Both the position numbers and the translations under genes were made by a program. A DNA stretch of 64,000 nt from Phoenix dactylifera (Eukaryota > Streptophyta > Magnoliopsida > Arecales > Arecaceae), in assembly GCF_009389715.1 (NCBI RefSeq), contig NC_052393.1, positions 2,294,001 to 2,358,000 of the forward strand. Reading direction: 5' to 3'. The notes beneath the pieces were generated by a model. It was not told where the DNA came from and searched no databases. It was given only the letters and a program-made list of their open reading frames with translations. Below, piece by piece: positions 10,841-23,699 of this stretch (its first letter is position 1; every line of letters begins with the position of its first letter).

Positions 10841-10851
10841 TTATATATATA
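10841..10851 (-). promoter_or_regulatory. TATA box of gene B
   Basis: TATATATAA on the minus strand, 69 bases before the start codon at 10772, as in genes A and C. Confidence 0.6.
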
Positions 10852-10859
10852 ATGAATGA

Positions 10860-13136
10860 AGGAGGGGTAGGGAGGATGTCGACAGGGAGTCAAAGGAAGC
10901 TTGGTTGAAGGGCGTGAAAAAATTAAAAAATCTTAATGTCTGCCCTCTATGTTGATTTTGCCAATTTTTAGAGTTCATACTTTGACCTTTTTGTCAAGCA
11001 CCATGACGTCCTTTTAGTCAAACAGGATCAAATCAAAGTCTCTTTCATTGAACATTGCACCGAGCTCTTTGGATCTTTGGCTAAAACGAGCTTAGCCGCC
11101 CAATGGGAAAATTTATTCGCGAGTGAGCATACCGACTTAGCTGACTTGGATCAACGAAGAGATCAGCAACGCATTTCCAGTTTATCAAGGACGAGACACC
11201 AATGATACTGGAAACTGATAAAGATCACTATAAGAATTTATGTATTTAGCTATTAAAAAAAATTATTAATAAAAAATAAATTTTATTTGTGTCTTCGGGA
11301 ACTGCCTTCTTGGTAACTGGCCAACGCAGTTTTCCTTTGTAATACAAAACTTCTGTATATATTCCCCTTTAATAAAAAAAGGTGGTCTAACCCTCCCTTT
11401 GCATTAAAAAAAATAATAATATATAACATCCGGCTTCGTAAATTTCTTAAGAAGATTTTGATCCAAAGTCCATAGTCGAAAATGAGAGAGAGAGAGAGAC
11501 AAGCGAGAGTTATGCACGACTTCACACGACATGACGACTTAGTTTACATGGTTATATCAATTGGAGACGCTATTTTCTCAAGTTAAACACTTCTGCTGAG
11601 AAATTTCAGCGATGTTTCTTTCTAAATATTTGACCGAGTAGATTATTAGAGAACTGAGCTATTCTTGTTGATGTTTCGCATATGTTGAAAATTTTGCTCT
11701 CTTGAAAATGATGGAAACGGTGAAAAATTCTCTGTTGCAATGGTAGAACATTAAAGAAGAATATAAAGGTCCAATATATTTAAAAAAAGTTATCCATAGT
11801 CTGGGCTTCTGTATCCTAACCTTTAACCTCTAGAGTGACATCATATCACTAAAGCACCTTAATTCTCCAATAATAGACTGAAAATTCTGCATCACTGCAA
11901 CAAACAAAATCTATAACAATTAAATTTTAGTAATACTCGGCAAAATCAATTACAATAAATGCTTTCTAGTAACGGTTCCAAAAATATTATAACAAATATA
12001 TAATATTTTGGTGGTTCATCACGAGTGTTGTTGTTTTTTTTTTTTTTTTTTGAGGATAAGGGAGGCTGGAAAAAAGGCCACCCAGGGTTCATCAGGAGTA
12101 TTATTAAAAGTAACTGTATGGTAACAGTATCTTGTAATTGCTGAAAGAAATTTTTATTCTATACTAGTTATTTTAAAAATTATTGCAAAAAATCTATAAT
12201 ATTTTAATGATTATTTATGGATATTGCTAAAGTTTTGATGTTGCGCTTATAAGGATAGTATTTTCAGATTAAATAGAATTTAATTAGCAATATATATAGT
12301 TTTGTTGCTGAATCTCATAAAATAATATGTCAGCGATTCAAGCATATACACAAGTCACCCATTGTGAGAAAAGAGCGGGGTCATATTACTGGAAGAAGAT
12401 TTTGATCCAAAATCCAAGGTCAGAGAATGTGAGAGAGAGAGTCATGCCCGACGTCACACGGGCATGACAGACTTAATTTACCTGGCTATCAATTGGGGAT
12501 GCTACTTTCCATGTTGAATGACAACTCGTTTTTCCCGCTTGATTCTTTTGCTGAGAAATTGCACTCACGCGGCTTTCTAACTGTTTGACCGAGTAGAATT
12601 TTAGGGAACTAAGCTGTTCTTGTAGAAGTGTTGCACACGTTGAAAATTTTGCTTCCTTGAAAGTTACAGACTGTGAGCAATTCTTTGTTGCAAATGGTGG
12701 AAGATATCATAAAGAAGAATATGAAGGTCTAGTATACTTTTCAGAGAGAGATCCATAGTCTGGGCACTGAGATCCTAGTCTTTAACGTCCGGAGGGACGT
12801 CATATCTACGACTAACGCTCATCAATTCTCCAATAATAGACTGGAAGTTCTACATGGAATAATCAAACGTTTGACCTCATCGTTGTTCGGTTTGGTCTCT
12901 TCCGTGGCTCTCGGTGCTTTCTCATGCACTGGAGAAAGGTCCGTCAATGATGGATCCCAAAAAACCAATCAAAGCCCGTGGAAGATCTATAAAGTTGAAG
13001 CATCTAGCCTTACGCAATGACCTTCTTCTTGTCGTTAAGTGGTGACTTCTAAATTCCTCCGTGAGTCTTGGCATAGCAGAAGCTTGACACTGATGTTAAT
13101 ATTGTTGATACAATCCTGAATAATACTTGAATCATT
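10860..13136. other. 5' flank of gene B
   Basis: Non-coding and paralogous to 240-2073. It contains both diverged modules (about 11450-11800 and 12400-12780), a short GA tract (about 11484), the GTCATGCCCG hairpin (12441-12468), and a stretch at 12850-13020 that is also kept at 24920, 43760 and 57190. No gene seen. Confidence 0.5.
12027..12090 (-). mobile_element. Short retroposed fragment, second copy
   Basis: Paralogue of the insertion at 1437-1488: a T-run, then GAGGATAAGGGAGGCTGG, bounded by GGTTCATCA.GAGT direct repeats. Confidence 0.55.
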
Positions 13137-13520
13137 CTTTTTTTTTTTTTTGTTAGAAGGAAATGGAGGAAGCAAAGTGCTTCCCCCTGCTACTTAAAAG
13201 GAACAGAATTTACAAAGCAAGAAGAACAAGATAAAAGTTACAGATTAAAAAATAAGTTGCCTAAGAATTATTTCATCAGAAGAGAGCCAAGAAGACCCCG
13301 CAGAGATTGATAGCTGTCTTTGGTTTTCTCAGAGCACAAGCTTTCCCACTGAGTAAAAGAGAGCAGGGCTTTGCAGGATCGTATTGATGGAAGATTGTTT
13401 CCGAAGAAAGACTCCCGATCGAATTCCTTTCCAGCCACAGGTGCCATCAAACGGCCATTGCCAACTGGTCCTATCACGACCCGATTCCAAATCAGTCATA
13501 AAGCAATGCATGTCCAATCA
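13137..13520 (-). mobile_element. LINE-like 3' end with poly(A), antisense, copy 1
   Basis: A T-run (about 13138-13151) followed by sequence whose minus strand ends GGGGGAAGCACTTTGCTTCC...poly(A), the form of a retroposon 3' end. A minus-strand frame of about 69 codons (GKEFDRESFFGNNLPSIRSC) resembles the C-terminal tail of a retroelement or captured gene, but I cannot assign it. Paralogues at 44054-44400 and 57472-57815, and a shortened one at 25204-25320, show the insertion predates the array. Confidence 0.45.
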
Positions 13521-13624
13521 TGCAAGTTCATAAATATGGATGCGCATCATAAAACATTGCCATTATTCTATGCTTTGAAAGCTTCAGATGGTAGTATAGC
13601 TATAGTCACTATTATTATCTGTGA

Positions 13625-13805
13625 TAGGGCCATATGCCGAGTTATTATAACTCGCTGGTAAGGGCCCATGCCAAGCTATTGTAACCCACTGACGAGGGCC
13701 GTATGCCGAGCTACTGTAACCCGCTGGCGAAGGCTATATGCCGAGCTACTATAACCTGCTGGCGAGGGCCATATGCCGAGCTACTATAACCTGCTGGCGA
13801 TAGCC
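13625..13805. repeat. 35-bp GC-rich minisatellite, 5 copies
   Basis: Period 34-35. The core TATGCCGAGCTACTGTAACC is followed by CGCTGGCGAGGGCCG. It stands out as GC-rich in AT-rich surroundings. The paralogous locus at 44548-44765 has about six copies. Confidence 0.9.
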
Positions 13806-14389
13806 GTACATAACAATCTGAGAGTCCATAATTCATTATTCTTTTTCTCAAATCATACTTTCATAATAGGTTAAAAAATGACAAATGGCATCGTAATTTA
13901 TAAAATTCATGATCATGCCACAAATTTTATTTTCAAGCAATCTATCATAATCATAATTCAGACCCAATTATATATTCATGAAGGAATGCTATTTAATCAA
14001 ATTTATGAGTTACATGCAATCCTATGCTTGATCCTAATTTTGAGAAAATACATCATATCAAATACAATTTTATAATTTCATATGTACAGTTAAATAGTGA
14101 TTTGAAATCAATAAGATCGTGCCAAGGTTACTTACCACAGTTCGTTCACCAATTTTTAGGTTTAGATGTCAATTCTTCAACACCTAACAATAACACAACA
14201 ATCCAATTATTTGTTACTTGGTCTTTTAATTTTTTATTAATTTATTTAACTTTTATTCTACTTCTTCTACTATTTTTCCACCTCTAATTATTATATTTTA
14301 TTTCTATATAATTACACCCTTTCCTTAATTCAATTCTTTAATATTCTTTTTATTTTTCATAATTTACGGTCCATCCAAATGACACATAT
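13806..14389. other. AT-rich unit backbone
   Basis: No gene. Paralogous to 44766-45350. Confidence 0.5.
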
Positions 14390-14880
14390 TTCCTTTTTAG
14401 CCCCATGGTCCAATTATAAACTAACCCTTCATTCAGGCCCATGGCCTGATAAATTTCTGGTTCAATTACCGGGCTCAATTATATCCAGGCCCATGGCCTA
14501 CTTAAATTTCTGGATCAGGTCTAACCCAATTTTTGGTTCAGGTCTGACCCAAATCTTTGGTTCTGGTCCAATCAAGTTTTCTGATTTATGTCTGACCCAA
14601 TGTCAGATTCTGGTCTAATCAATTTTCTGGTTTAGGTCTGACCCAATATTTAGTTCAGGTCTCATCAATTTTTGGTTTAGGTCTAGGCTCATTTGCATTC
14701 AGGCCCAAAGTTTATTCAATTTTGATTCAGGCCCCTTGTATGATTCAGTTACTGGGCCCATTTTCATTTAGGCTTAGAACTTAATTAATTTCTGGAACAG
14801 GCCCTTAGCCTGATTCAGTCACTCGGCTTGTTTCTATTCAGGCCCAGTAATTTAAATAATGGGTTTTCAATCTAGCCCGT
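14390..14880. repeat. Degenerate short repeats (CAGGCCCATGGCC / GGTTCAGGTCTGACCCAA)
   Basis: About 490 bases of loosely periodic motifs such as CAGGCCCATGGCCT, GGTTCAGGTCTGACCCAA and ATCAATTTTCTGGTTTAGG. It is paralogous to 45345-45860, where extra repeats are present. Probably an old tandem array or retroelement leader. Confidence 0.6.
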
Positions 14881-14973
14881 AGCTCAAATATTCTTTTTCT
14901 TTTACTCCGCCCAAGTCCAGTTACAGAGCTGATTATTATTTTAAATCTCTATTTATTTATTGACTATTTAATT

Positions 14974-15180
14974 ATGTATTTTTTTCTTTTTCTTTTTCTT
15001 TTTCCTTTTCTTCCTTTCCTTTTCTTTTCCTTCCTTTTCTTTTCTTTTCTTTCCTTCTCTTTTTCCTTCCTTTCCTTCTCTATTTCTTCTCAAAACTTCC
15101 CCTCTCTCCTTCCTTTCCTTCTCCCGACTTCTTCTCAAACCTTCTCCTTCTTTGTTTCTTCTTCCCCCTTCCCCTTTTCT
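14974..15180. repeat. Polypyrimidine tract
   Basis: About 200 bases almost only C and T (CTTTT and CCTTT blocks). Reading frames through it are low-complexity F/L/S strings and not genes. The paralogue is at 45985-46200. Confidence 0.85.
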
Positions 15181-15185
15181 TTTAC

Positions 15186-18100
15186 ATCCTGTGCAAATGA
15201 TTCCACGAGCAATGAGTTACCAAATGGAATTTAATTCATCTATTTTGTTTTTTCCCCTTAGTAATTGCATGATGAAAATATCACAATTTTACCTAACTAG
15301 TTAGAATGCACGTGTTGATGCAAGCTGCTGCTAAACATTATAGACTTAGAATAACTTAAGTATAATTTAGTTTTAGAGACTAAAAACATTTAATTAATAA
15401 TTATTTTTTAACTAATACATTATATCATATCCGAATCTGTCAGCTTAGAAGTTTTCTTAAAAGATCAGATGTATTTGAACTTTTATATAGTACAAGGATT
15501 CAGTATAAAAAAACCTTATCCTTTGGTTAAGAATTTAAATGACCCACAACTTTTAGTTCTTTAACAAACTCATGGATCTGCGCCTTTGGCTGCCAAATAT
15601 ATTTACAAAATCCACATGAACAAAGCGGCTGGATCTCCAAATTATGGGAAATTAATGGATCATATATTGGATGCTGTTTTGACCTCATCCGCATTCAAAT
15701 TTTGAGCCACTAGGTTGGGTATGGATTAGTTGACAATGTCAATGGTAACTTTTAAAAAAATAATATCTAACTTAGGGAAGCTTAAAATTATATAAATTTT
15801 AGACTTGAGGATTTTGATTTTATCTTGTATAACATTAGTTATATGATAACACTGAATTTGCCCCTAAAATGGAAATAATGGCCATTATTGGCTCAATTGA
15901 ATTTACCCCTAAAATAGAAATAACCAATATCAACCAGTAGAATAGGAAATAATGGTTAACAATGAAAAACTGCTGCCATTATTTTTATTTACTTTTTGAA
16001 AGGACGGTATCCTAATTTATTGAAGCCATCAAGATCATTATTTACATAGTAAAAAAATAAGTGTGGCAAAATTTAATTGAAAATATTGATTTGTTTGGGT
16101 GAGCAAAGGGAGCTTCTAAATAAGGGGCAATACTTATTTATTCAATAGCCATTACAGCATGGTAGTTAAATAACAATTCGTTCAACTTTTAAAAACATTA
16201 TTAATTTTTAATTTTTCGAGAAATATTTTCATAAATGGTTGCGGATGACATGAGGTAAACCACTATGAAATAGTATTCACATTTTTTTTCAATCAAAAAA
16301 ATTCAACAAATAAAGATACATATATGTAGCTTGTTACGCCGGCGAGAATCCTCCAATGCGTCCATGGATGAGGAAGAGATAGTGGGAGGTCTCGTGGCAA
16401 GGATGGAAGAAGGAAAAATAGAAAAAATTATTAAGCTTCATGAAAAATAAAAAGTTAGAGAGATTCCTTTTGTTTGGTTAAAGTTTTTAAAGAAGTGAGA
16501 TGAAAAAATAGATTAGAAAAACCCATGCAATATAGGAAACTCCAATTCCTTCCCGCCGAGAATTTAGATTTTTTTTCAAAAATATCATTAAGCTTTTAGA
16601 TGGAATAAGGTAAGATTTTTTCTCTTATTAAGAGCATAACATATATTTTACACAACTTTGTACGAAAGTAAATGCTCAACTAAATATAAGCTACTTTGGA
16701 ATATACTATGTTTTTATGATCAACCAAATATGCAAAAAATATTTTTTTATTTTTTTAAAAAAATATTTCAGTGAGGAAAAATTCTTTCTGCGAACTATTT
16801 CAGTGATTTATAGGTGATGAGATGGTTGAGCTCCACCCTTCACCAATTGTGAGTTGGGGTTCAAGGTTTTGTGTGGAAGAGAAATTAGCTCTTTGGGCAC
16901 CTTTGGATCCTAAGTTCTTACTACGAGCTAAGGCTAGCAGGTGACCCGTGGCACCAAAAGGCCTACCACACGTATCCTACCCCACAAAAATGTGTGAGAG
17001 TCTATTTTTTTTTCTCCTTAAAAAGTAAAAGTGAGCAGATATCCAGAGATGATGTTGTCTACGTAAGGGAATGCGATGGAGATGTCACAACGAATCCTTA
17101 GGCTCACTTTTATCAACTAAAATATTAAAAAGCTAGCATAGGATAGATCATAGATTAGTAGATACTATAGCTCTGATAAATTTTGACCTCCGTGTTATCA
17201 GAGAATGATAAAAAAAAAAAAAAAAATGTTTCATGCATTTTTGCTAGTAGTGCTAATTTTCGAAGCAGTGATTCTAATGCTCACTAAGGACATTAGGCAG
17301 GGATCCACACTACTTGTACCTCTCATTGCTTCCTCCCATTCAAAGCCATGTTCAAATTTATGTGCCTTTATATCTGTGATTTACCTGGCAAGAGGCAGGG
17401 GCTGCTAATAGAGGGAAGAAATTTAGGTGGTCATCGCCAACATCTACAGCTATTCTATGAAGGGAGATTAAGAGTTATGGTTTGGATTTGAATTTTGGCA
17501 CTTCCTATTGTATTATTTCCTAAGTGAAGCAAGGAACAAGCACAATATCCGGGGAAAAAGGGGTGTTGGGGCATCATGGGACCTGAATTTGGGATTCCAA
17601 CATTCTTTCAAGTCTTCGCATTGTTTCTGTGATCAACTTTCTTGAAACACATGTTTCTTAGAATTTATGATTTTTGATAACAAAATGAAATTTAGTTATA
17701 GTGTGCTAATTAGTTACATAAAAGTCAGTTATTGATTTATATGTCAACTCAGTCATATCCATCAATTCTTCCTAATTATAGTAACAAATCTCGCTTTTGG
17801 ATCCTGTTCAAATCTCTCTATAACGGATCTTGCAAGTTTTTAAGAAATGTAGCAAGAACACCATCACTTGGATTTGAATCTAAGACCTCCTCCATGTTGG
17901 GATGATGGGATTACAATGTCATGTCGTAACTCGTAAGTAGGATTATTCTATGAAGTGGTTAGGACCCATTAAATTTTAGACAATTCATGGATTGTTTGCG
18001 TCTCTAGGAACAATAGCACATGGTATGATGTATGTTTTGAGGTCTTAAAGTGTACCATACGTGCCTTTTTGAGGAGAATGGTGGCCTTCAATGCAACCAT

Positions 18101-18876
18101 CTCAATGCAAGAGCCCTAAACCCTGTCACCAATTTCCTATTTATCTAACTCTATCCATTAAAAATAGAAAAATATATGTCCATAATTGCGCTGTGACCCC
18201 AAAAGATTCTCGTTCCCCAAGATTTCTCTTGACGGGTATTGTTATATTAAGACGGTTAATTACCGTTTCAACAAAAATATAAGTCATATTTTTCATGCCA
18301 GTGTAGAACAGGATTTTAACGGGCTAGCGTTTAAGTATTCGGTGTTGGGGATTTTCTGGGCTATTTTCTTCTATAGTTAATGCAATGGAAGGGAGTGTCC
18401 ATAAAGTGGAGTAGTGGACTAAACGGGATTTAAGGAATGTTTTACTTTCACATGGAAGCATCCGTACATTCTTCGAATTGCACTCTGATACCATTCCTAA
18501 CAACCTAGGATTTCATCCAAAATAGCTAGTCAGAAGATAATATTTGGGTTCCTTGATCCTATATAAGTATCCAAGATATATCTAACGAACAACCGATGTG
18601 GGACTAAATACACACCGGCATGAGTCCTTACATAGACACTTTTTTGGTAATGCCATCCTATGGATTTGCAAATAGATTATACTATGCTTTGATGTGTAAG
18701 TTGAAAGAGCCCATTAAAGCGCAAATAGGAAATTTCATTGTTTGCTTCAGAAAACTTATTTACTACGATACCTATTCTCCAGCACCTATATTTTGGAAAA
18801 TCTCAGCAAATGACTAGTTCTCGTCGAGTAATGGTGTTTTACATTTACTTATTTCAATGTCTTCCATTATCTGCAG
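15186..18876. other. Unit backbone between repeats and kinase exon
   Basis: AT-rich DNA shared with 27290-31219 and 46205-50096. Short frames such as the one at 17205-17408 are conserved but low in coding quality. The stretch at 17690-17960 has a tRNA-like box B in antisense (GGATTTGAATC). The last 250 bases look like the intron before the kinase exon. No intact gene seen. Confidence 0.45.
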
Positions 18877-19240
18877 AGCTAGCTTACACGATGAAGGTCA
18901 CGGATAAATGTGATGTATATAGCTTCGGAGTGCGCTCGAAGTCATGATGGGGAAGCACCCAGGAGAACTTATTTCCTCTTTGCCATCTTTGTCTTCATCA
19001 GAGGGAAAGGATGTGCTGCTGATGGATGTTTTGGACCAATGGTTAGTACCTCCAACAGGCCAATTAGCAGAGGAGGGGGTCTTCATCATAAAGGTAGCCC
19101 TAGCATGCACTCGGACCGATCCAGAATCTCGACCTTCAATGCGTTTTGTAGCGCAGAAGTTATCTGCTCGCACAGAAGCCTATCTCCCTGAACCATTGCG
19201 AATGATCACAATCAGCAAGCTAACTTCCTTCCAGAAATGA
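18877..19240 (+). pseudogene. MIK2-like kinase C-lobe exon, frameshifted (copy 1)
   Basis: The splice acceptor CTTCCATTATCTGCAG is followed by [19 protein letters not shown], the activation-segment end and DVYSFG subdomain IX of a plant LRR receptor kinase. [20 protein letters not shown] and [15 protein letters not shown] (subdomain XI) then follow to a stop at 19240. Relative to the 50.1-kb copy, four bases are missing at about 18932, putting the two halves in different frames. Subdomains I-VIII are absent. The class resembles At4g08850/MIK2-type kinases. It faces opposite to the receptor genes. Confidence 0.8.
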
Positions 19241-19794
19241 TCTGTCATCTGAAACAGTGAAGGCTCTGATTGCCTGTGGAATCACAAGAGGACTTTGTGC
19301 ATAATAGTCCTTGGAAATCTGGAAGAGCAAAAGGGGCCTCAGATTGCTTTTTATGAAATGATTCATGAATATGTCTCAGCATTGCATGATGGGAAAGGAA
19401 GATAGGCATTTGCCTGTAGTTAGTGGCAAGTGGTTGTAGAAAATAGCTCACCAAATGTGTCACTAGGTGAAGATAGTTGGACTTATTACAGCTCAGAATC
19501 ATGCACAATCTCCCCTATTATAGTATATACGAATCGAATATCACAGCTGCAACTTATTGTATGCACAATCTTAGTATATCAGTTCAAATCAATCTTAAAA
19601 AATTATGAAATTTTATTGTCAAATTAAAATTTAGTATTTATATCAAATCATAAGATTTTGCTATTGTATTATACTATATTTGGTCAGTAGTATTTTTCTC
19701 ATAATCTTGGGGCTCAACTTGTATAAATAGCATATCGGTGTTATGAACAGCACGAATAATTCAAATCATATTTTCAATATAAATTTCTTAGGAC
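19241..19794. other. Sequence 3' of the kinase relic
   Basis: AT-rich, paralogous to 50446-51026. No feature recognised. Confidence 0.4.
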
Positions 19795-20340
19795 TTATGA
19801 TATACCTTACGAAATCTATTGATATAGAATCCTCTTCTGCACGAGGAGTTACATGCTAGTGTATAGGTATATAATCCACTGGCAGACTAGCTTTTGTTTT
19901 CACATCTGGAATCACTTTAGGAAGCCATTTGGCTGAGAGCAGGCGAGCAGGGGGCTCTTAAGGGAATTGCAGTACTTTGTTAGTTCAATTAATGAAAGTT
20001 TTATTCAGATATCTGCATAATATCTCCGCTGAGAGCAGTTAAAAATCTACTGCCTAGAAAAGCCACAGAGCATCTCAACGCTTCTCATTATAGACTCCTG
20101 CCACGTTCCTAGAAACCTCTCTTCCCACTGACGCCCTCTCTCTCTCTCTCTCTCTCTCTGAATCTCTCTTTCCCTCGCTTACTTGCTGCCTTTCTCAGTC
20201 CCTGATCTAAGGCTGGCGCTTGGAAGAAGTACAAGTGAGGAAAGGCTGCAATAACCCAGAAAAAAATTACTTTTAGGGCTCGTGGGCCGGCCCGAAGTAG
20301 CCGGGCCCAGCCCAATCATCTAGCCCAATCCTTATTTCCT
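19795..20340. repeat. Segment B, copy 2
   Basis: Paralogue of 4876-5330. The CT microsatellite is at about 20138-20158. Confidence 0.55.
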
Positions 20341-21398
20341 TATTTAATACATTGTTAATTGCTTATTTCTCACTAATAACTACATAAAAAAAATTCTCCT
20401 TTAAAGGGGTGTCACAACCTCCCAAACGAGTCAGCTATGAAACATTTCATGCTACTATTTTTCATAAATTGATCAATGAACATAAACTAAAAAGCCGTTA
20501 ATTCACTCTATTTGACTCATCTTGAAACAGGCCCATCATGACATTCCCCACCATTAAAGCCATCCATAAAAATCTTGCACCGGCCTATCCATTTTTTGCA
20601 CTGGTAAGAGGTCAAGGAAACTCATCTGAAGGGAAACTTATTAGTTAGCTGATTCATATGATTTGCTAACAGCTGTACATTGTCTTCCTTTTCCTTTTTT
20701 TTTGATTGATAAAAAATATGCAATTTTAGTAGATAAAATTTTGTTATAATAAACCTAAATTTTATATAGAACACCGCTGCAAGGGGGGCAAGTACATCGT
20801 TTGCATTGGACCAGAACCAATGAACTTGGCAGTGATAGGGTGGGAAATTTTTAGCACAGAAAATATTTCAGGGTACCCATTATGCGCACACAAATAGTTC
20901 ATTGGGTTTATAACTGATGATTTGTCAACTTCATCATCGATTGAATAAATCTATGAGTTGCGCTAATCATGATCTCTCGCCATATGGTAAGAGAATTGTT
21001 CATACGCATGAAAGGGGAGCAACATAGCATTACTCATTTAGCATTTTTATTTTACATCAATTGATCTTAGCATGACTAAAAGAGCTTTTAATGGAAGTTC
21101 TTTCTGGCCATCATATAAAATATTATTTTGCTGGCTAATCACTGATCCCTAAACCAACTCTTGATGCAGCAGATTTGAACACCGTTGTCGAACACTTTCC
21201 ATCATGGTCAACTTCCTTCACACTACTCAGTGATCTTCATCATCCACCACAAATGTCTCTGTTCTATTGTTTTATTTGACCTAGTGGTCTTTCTTCCCCT
21301 TTTTTTTTGAGTGAAACTACGTATTATATTAGTAAATTAAGCTCTACTTTTAGGTCAACATAATTGATTAAGTTCTGATTATTTTGGTTAATGGTGCA
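20341..21398. other. Unit backbone without a gene
   Basis: Paralogous to 5620-6710. Nothing recognised. Confidence 0.45.
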
Positions 21399-21695
21399 GT
21401 TGAGACCATAGTTGTGGCTGAATTTCTGATTTTGATTCTCATTCTGGGCATGCATGGTGAGTGCTTTTGCTTTAGCTAAATGGAGGAAGCAGAAGCTTTT
21501 ATACGTTGCCATTCTACTATTTATCATATGTGATCATTCAAAATAAAGAACTATTTATCACGTGTGCTGCCTACCCTTTTCATTTACTTCTGCAGAATTT
21601 TGGATTAAGGCCTCTGATTCAAGTGCAGGATGGCTCAGTTGCACCAAGAAAAAAAATAGAAGAAGCATCTAACTCTTTCATGCATACTTTATAGG
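21399..21695 (+). other. Exon-like blocks, copy 2
   Basis: Paralogue of 6711-7005, with the same GTGCAG and CTGCAG acceptors. The second block now ends with a stop right after FMHTL, further evidence that any protein-coding role is lost here. Confidence 0.3.
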
Positions 21696-22317
21696 TTGGC
21701 TGTCTAATTGTCTAGGCAATAATGATAGTATACCGGCTCACTTTTTCTATATAATAGGGAAGAGGATCGAAACATGCCACCAAAAGACTTTACTGAGACA
21801 AAAAGATGGGTTGTCAAGAATATAGAGGAGGTAGGATTGTCAATTGGTGAGATCTAGTATGGATCGTATATAGACGATAGTTGGAGCCGGCAGCTCTCCT
21901 AGGGTTCTCTCATATGGGATCCTCAAGGAAGAGGATCAAGTTGGCCTTTGTGAATAGCTTGATGCACTATCTCTCTTTAATCCTTTGAGCGAAATGTGGT
22001 AAAAGAAAAAAAAATCCATGGACTGATCACATCGTCTCCGCCCCATACGAACTAGGAGATCACCCCAAGGACACCTTCAACATCCAAGTTGTTTCTTATT
22101 TTCTATAAAGCTTGCATCTCATTTTGGTTTAGTATTTTATTTCTGAAGAACCAGCAATAATCTTCCTGTATAATAGTAGTTTGGAAACATAAGGATGGAA
22201 GATTCATGTAGAACATACCAAATTTCTCATGGGAAATGAACATGTCAATCTACCAGGAACAAGTCTGCGATCCTTATGTTACATCACAAAAAAAAAAAAA
22301 AAAGAAGTCTGCAGTCT

Positions 22318-23565
22318 TTACATGTTCCTCATTGATATCCTAGAGAAGCTATCATATATATCATCAATGTATCGGAAATAGGCAAGCCTCAAGGATCTCT
22401 TAAAGAATAAAATACCAAAGAACCCCCAAAATCCCACCACAAATCCTGGTCCCATGCTAAGATACAGCCATATTTTTTCATCACCATCATCAGTTGACAA
22501 TTGAACATCGGATGCTTGGCTACTTGAACAACTTTTGGTGAGTGGAAATCCACAAAGCTCACCATTGCCACTATAGATGGATGGATCAACAAGTGTTTGT
22601 AGTTGATGACCGGATGGTATCCGTCCCGACAAGTGGTTGTTTGATAAGTTCAAGCAATCTAAGAATGTCAGAGAAGAGATGCTCCGAGGAATTGTACCTG
22701 ATAAGTAATTCATGAATAGGTCAAGAATTTCCAGATTTTGTAAGTTACCGATCATCTCTGGAATACTTCCATCCAAACGATTCCTTGAGAGATTCAGAAA
22801 AACTAGCCCTGAAAGATTTGTCAGCTCTGTAGGGATCGCATGACGGAGATAATTGTTGGAAAGCTCGATTCCCACAATTAATGAAAGCGTATTTTGAAAA
22901 GCAGCCTCTCTTCCTTTCCAGACTATGGAAACGCTGTCACTGTAGTAAAAGGGGTAAGAGGAGTTCGTTGTTTTTTCCCTTTCTCGAATGCCTTCTGCCA
23001 TCGCGGTGAGATTGCCCAAACTCTGTGGGATACTTCCAGAGATATTATTATGTGCAAGGTCTAAGAGCTGAAGCGAAGACAGAAGTGATACCTGAGGAGG
23101 AATGCTACCACTTAACATATTCGATCTTAGACGGAGGACCCTCAATGATGAAAGTTTCTCTCCTAACCATTCTGGAATATTTCCATAGATTCCATTCTCC
23201 CCGAGGTCCAAAACAACTAGCTGCTTGCAGTTCTTCAATGAAGAAGGTATTTCTCCAATCAAACTGTTGTTGTTCAAGTGCAGTGATTGGAGCCGGGCAA
23301 GATTACCAAGCTTGGTTGGTATCGGACCAGTGAGTTTGTTTTCTGAAAGATGAAGATAAGTGAGTTGGGAAAGATCACCTAACTCTGCTGGGATTGCGCC
23401 GTTCAGGTTGTTGTAGGAGAGGTCCAGGGAAGTGAGCTGTGTGAGGTTTCCTATTGTTCTGGGGATTGGACCGCTAAGCGAATTTGCAGACAGAGCCTCC
23501 AAAAAGGAGAGGGAGAAGAATAAAAGGAGGGGGAGGAGAAAAGGTTGGATATGGACTCTCTCCAT
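22318..23565 (-). CDS. Shortened LRR receptor-like protein (gene C, 'mini' receptor)
   Basis: 415 codons, open from the standard start MERVHIQPF. The 24-residue signal peptide is fused in frame, at about 23493, to the middle of an LRR (LSANSLSGPIPRTIGNL). The LRRNT cap and about 14 LRRs present in E are gone, and a second in-frame loss removes LRRs further on. About 11 LRRs remain, with the island domain (VWKGREAAFQNTL), the cap (GNGELCGFPL), an acidic stretch, a transmembrane helix with GFVVG and GFWGFFG, and a short tail ending SMRNM. The membrane anchor is intact, so a small cell-surface protein could be made. Its TATA box is normal. Confidence 0.8.
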   Translation of the reverse strand: MERVHIQPFLLPLLLFFSLSFLEALSANSLSGPIPRTIGNLTQLTSLDLSYNNLNGAIPAELGDLSQLTYLHLSENKLTGPIPTKLGNLARLQSLHLNNNSLIGEIPSSLKNCKQLVVLDLGENGIYGNIPEWLGEKLSSLRVLRLRSNMLSGSIPPQVSLLSSLQLLDLAHNNISGSIPQSLGNLTAMAEGIREREKTTNSSYPFYYSDSVSIVWKGREAAFQNTLSLIVGIELSNNYLRHAIPTELTNLSGLVFLNLSRNRLDGSIPEMIGNLQNLEILDLFMNYLSGTIPRSISSLTFLDCLNLSNNHLSGRIPSGHQLQTLVDPSIYSGNGELCGFPLTKSCSSSQASDVQLSTDDGDEKIWLYLSMGPGFVVGFWGFFGILFFKRSLRLAYFRYIDDIYDSFSRISMRNM

Positions 23566-23633
23566 GACTAAGATGGAGGATTTCAGAGAGATTGGTTTTG
23601 ATGCTTTGTTTTCACGGCTAAATGGAGTATTGC

Positions 23634-23640
23634 TTATATA
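23634..23640 (-). promoter_or_regulatory. TATA box of gene C
   Basis: TATATAA on the minus strand, 69 bases before the start codon. Confidence 0.6.
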
Positions 23641-23699
23641 AATAATGAATGAGGGAGGGGTAGGGAGGATGCGGAGAGGGAGTCAAAGGAAGCTTGGTT

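Noticed and set aside
13625-13805. Regular repeats as a CRISPR array
   Set aside because: Repeats are head-to-tail without spacers, and the genome is a plant's.
14974-15234. Phe/Leu/Ser-rich frame
   Set aside because: Polypyrimidine tract, low complexity.
17205-17408. Small conserved ORF, also at about 29318 and 48006
   Set aside because: Conservation equals that of the surrounding duplicated DNA, it begins in an A-run, and no family is recognised.
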